A DNA stretch of 21,318 bases from Larix sibirica (Eukaryota; Streptophyta; Pinopsida; Pinales; Pinaceae). Position 1 is the stretch's first letter. Each line of letters starts with the position of its first letter. Positions 19,750-21,318 of the stretch are shown here, piece by piece. Where the stretch lies: the NCBI GenBank assembly GCA_004151065.3, contig NWUY0300017577.1, positions 7,833-29,150 of the forward strand, read 5' to 3'. The notes beneath the pieces were generated by a model. That model worked only from the letters and a program-made list of their open reading frames with translations, was not told where the DNA came from and did no database searches. The translations under genes and the position numbers were made by a program.

Positions 19750-20945
19750 ATGGCTAGTGAACCAAAACTGTCAAATATGGCCGGTGAAATAGGAAACAAT
19801 GACCGTAGAACATAGTCAAATGGTCATGGAAATGATCATAATGAATTGGGGGCAAAGGAAATGCTCCAAGCCTTGAGAAGGCTGCAAACTAAAAATACAA
19901 GGCTTTTGTATAATCAAGAGCACCAGAATCAAGTGAATAGTGGTAGGTGCTCCAAAATTTGGTTTAGCTACAGAATCAAATGCAGCATGTGTTTGCATCA
20001 TTGGTAAATGAAGGACAAAGAGAATCTATGAGAAGGAGCCATTTAGGGAAACTTCATCACTCTAGGGATAGGGATGCTAGTAAAATGGGGCAATGCTCTC
20101 GTGTAAAATACAATGAGAGACATTATCAAAAGCAACATGATGAAGACAAATTAGATTCATTTCTTAGCTAGTACAGGAAAAGAAGGCATGAACAAGACCC
20201 ATTACAGGGTGAACTTAGGAAATTGAAACCTCACGCCTTCAATAGGGAGAAAACGGGTGAAACTACAAAGATGTGGCTACTGGGAATTAAGAAGTATTTG
20301 TAGCTACACAACTACTCAGATAACCAGGAAGCTAGAATTGCAATATTTAATCTTCAAGGAAAATCCTATCGATGGTGGGAATAGTTGAAACAAGTGAAAG
20401 GAATTGATGAAAGGTATATTTCCTGGAATAGATTTCAAAAATATTTCAAGCATGAGTATTTATCTCAACAATACTATGATAGGAAGATGCAAGGGTTCTT
20501 TGAACTCCGGCTGGGAAGTATGACTATGGAGGAATATAAAAGAAGATTCCTGGAGTTGCTAAAATATGTAGATTTCATTCATGATGAAAAGGTGAAAATA
20601 CATAGGTTCCTGAGTGGGATGCCATCCTTCTACATGGATAGGATTTCATATGATGAACCTCGTACATTAAAGGAGACCATACATAAATCCAAATGCATGT
20701 ATGAATAGAATAAAGGCAAGCAGGAAATGCATAAGGCTTCGAAAGGAAAAATTAAAGACAAACAAAATCAGGAAAGAAAGGTTCCAAACCATTTATTACC
20801 TGAGGAAATCAATCTCAATATCCTAGGGAGTATCTAGGTGAATCAAAGATGGCTGAAAATGCAGGGTCAAGGTAGCTAAATCAGGTTAAGTGTTGGAATT
20901 GTGGTGGTGACCTCTATGTAAAAATATGTCCAAAGAAAGCACACA
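19750..20945 (+). pseudogene. Broken gag of the Ty3/gypsy element
   Basis: Gag forms the particle that packages element RNA. ATG 19750 opens MASEPKLSNMAGEIG. The frame shifts near 19940 and continues through a basic linker and a capsid domain (about 20230-20705) with signature text such as WWE, ISWNRFQKYFKHEYLS and SMTMEEYKRRFLELLKYV. Premature stops lie at 19813, 19965, 20169, 20301, 20382, 20706 and 20873, all TAG. Another frameshift near 20830 leads to a zinc knuckle (20891-20929) reading CWNCGGDLYVKIC; the His of C-x2-C-x3-H-x4-C is Leu. Longest uninterrupted piece: 20385-20708. Identification of the capsid domain is by recall of the family pattern. Confidence 0.85.
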
Positions 20946-21318
20946 AAGGCGCAACATTTATAAGGTACAAGAGGCCACTAGAGTTGAGGATGTATCTGAA
21001 AGCATGCCTCGGATTTATGCATCCCTGGATAACAGGAAAGCAAACCACAGGTCAACATTGATTGAAATTGAAGGTAAAATAAATGACTTGCCAATTTCAA
21101 TTTTAATTGATTTCTGAGCTTCTTACAGTTATGTAAATACTAATCTGGTTGAAATATGCAAATTAGAGAGCAACAAACTGCCTAAGCCTAGAATGGTACA
21201 GTTGGCTACCGGAAAGAAAAGGAAAATTACTTCCATGATTAAAAATTATGGTTTGGAAATGAATGGGTGTCTGTAACATACCCATTCCTGAAAACATTTT
21301 ATGTTTGAAGAAAACATT
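20946..21318 (+). pseudogene. Broken aspartic protease region of the gypsy element
   Basis: After a frameshift at about 20946-20956, downstream of the zinc knuckle, the text reads NIYKVQEATRVEDV and then a retropepsin-like stretch, INDLPISILIDF-stop-ASYSYV. The active-site triad expected as D-S-G is D-F-TGA (stop at 21115-21117), so the catalytic Asp codon survives but the enzyme cannot be made. The frame goes on as family-like sequence to a TAA near 21274, where another break occurs. Retropepsin would normally cut the gag-pol polyprotein. Reverse transcriptase lies beyond the window. Confidence 0.78.

Larger units (their letters stand above)
16011..21318 (+). mobile_element. Degenerate Ty3/gypsy LTR retrotransposon, 5' part
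   Basis: The order is as in Ty3/gypsy elements: proposed 5' LTR, tRNA-iMet primer binding site, gag with the retrotransposon capsid domain, CCHC knuckle and aspartic protease. The window ends before reverse transcriptase, so the class rests on the gag and protease style and on the LTR start TGTAATACCC, common in plant gypsy elements. Many stops and at least three frameshifts make it non-coding. The 3' LTR and the target duplication (candidate ATTTG at 16006-16010) are outside the window. Confidence 0.75.

Noticed and set aside
19750-20945. TAG as a recoded or read-through codon in gag
   Set aside because: Frameshifts, a lost zinc ligand and a TGA in the protease point to ordinary decay.
1-21318. 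tRNA, rRNA, CRISPR, bacterial operons or organelle insertions
   Set aside because: None seen on either strand; the only tRNA-related sequence is the retrotransposon primer site.

Overview
This is plant nuclear DNA of the transposon-rich, large-genome kind. The signs are an L1-type (LINE) retrotransposon with a zinc-binding plus RNase H tail, a CACTA-type transposon end, a Ty3/gypsy element primed by initiator-Met tRNA, and an intronless RING E3 ligase gene with plant 'site II' promoter motifs. Nothing bacterial is present: no operons, CRISPR, tRNA or rRNA. I cannot name the species.

Layout. Bases 1-6104 and 8900-15003 are the same sequence, offset by 8899 bp. Every line I compared was identical, and all open frames match in length and translation. 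Each copy holds, left to right: the degraded 3' end of a LINE with three short tandem duplications in or after it; about 3.6 kb with no recognisable gene; and a minus-strand RING-finger gene of 496 codons with its presumed promoter. Copy A then runs into 0.9 kb of unassigned DNA ending in a CACTA terminus (7007-7077), cut by a single N (7078). After the N a longer, broken part of the same LINE (7079-9061) leads into copy B. Copy B ends in an AAT microsatellite and a second N (15021), after which 23 bp of the flank are repeated.

From 15022 the sequence is different. There is a weakly supported minus-strand first exon (15610-15861), then a degenerate Ty3/gypsy element on the plus strand. Its proposed 5' LTR is about 3.5 kb (16011-19478), followed by a tRNA-iMet primer site (19484-19502), a gag reading frame with many stops, a damaged zinc knuckle and a damaged protease. 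The window ends inside pol.

The only convincing host gene is the RING E3 ligase, present twice. Because both Ns sit where the two copies diverge or where a repeat breaks the sequence, unmerged overlapping contigs or haplotypes are at least as likely as a real tandem duplication. I see no new multi-gene system. The points worth following are the duplication, the all-TAG stops in gag and the position of the LTR beside the putative exon.
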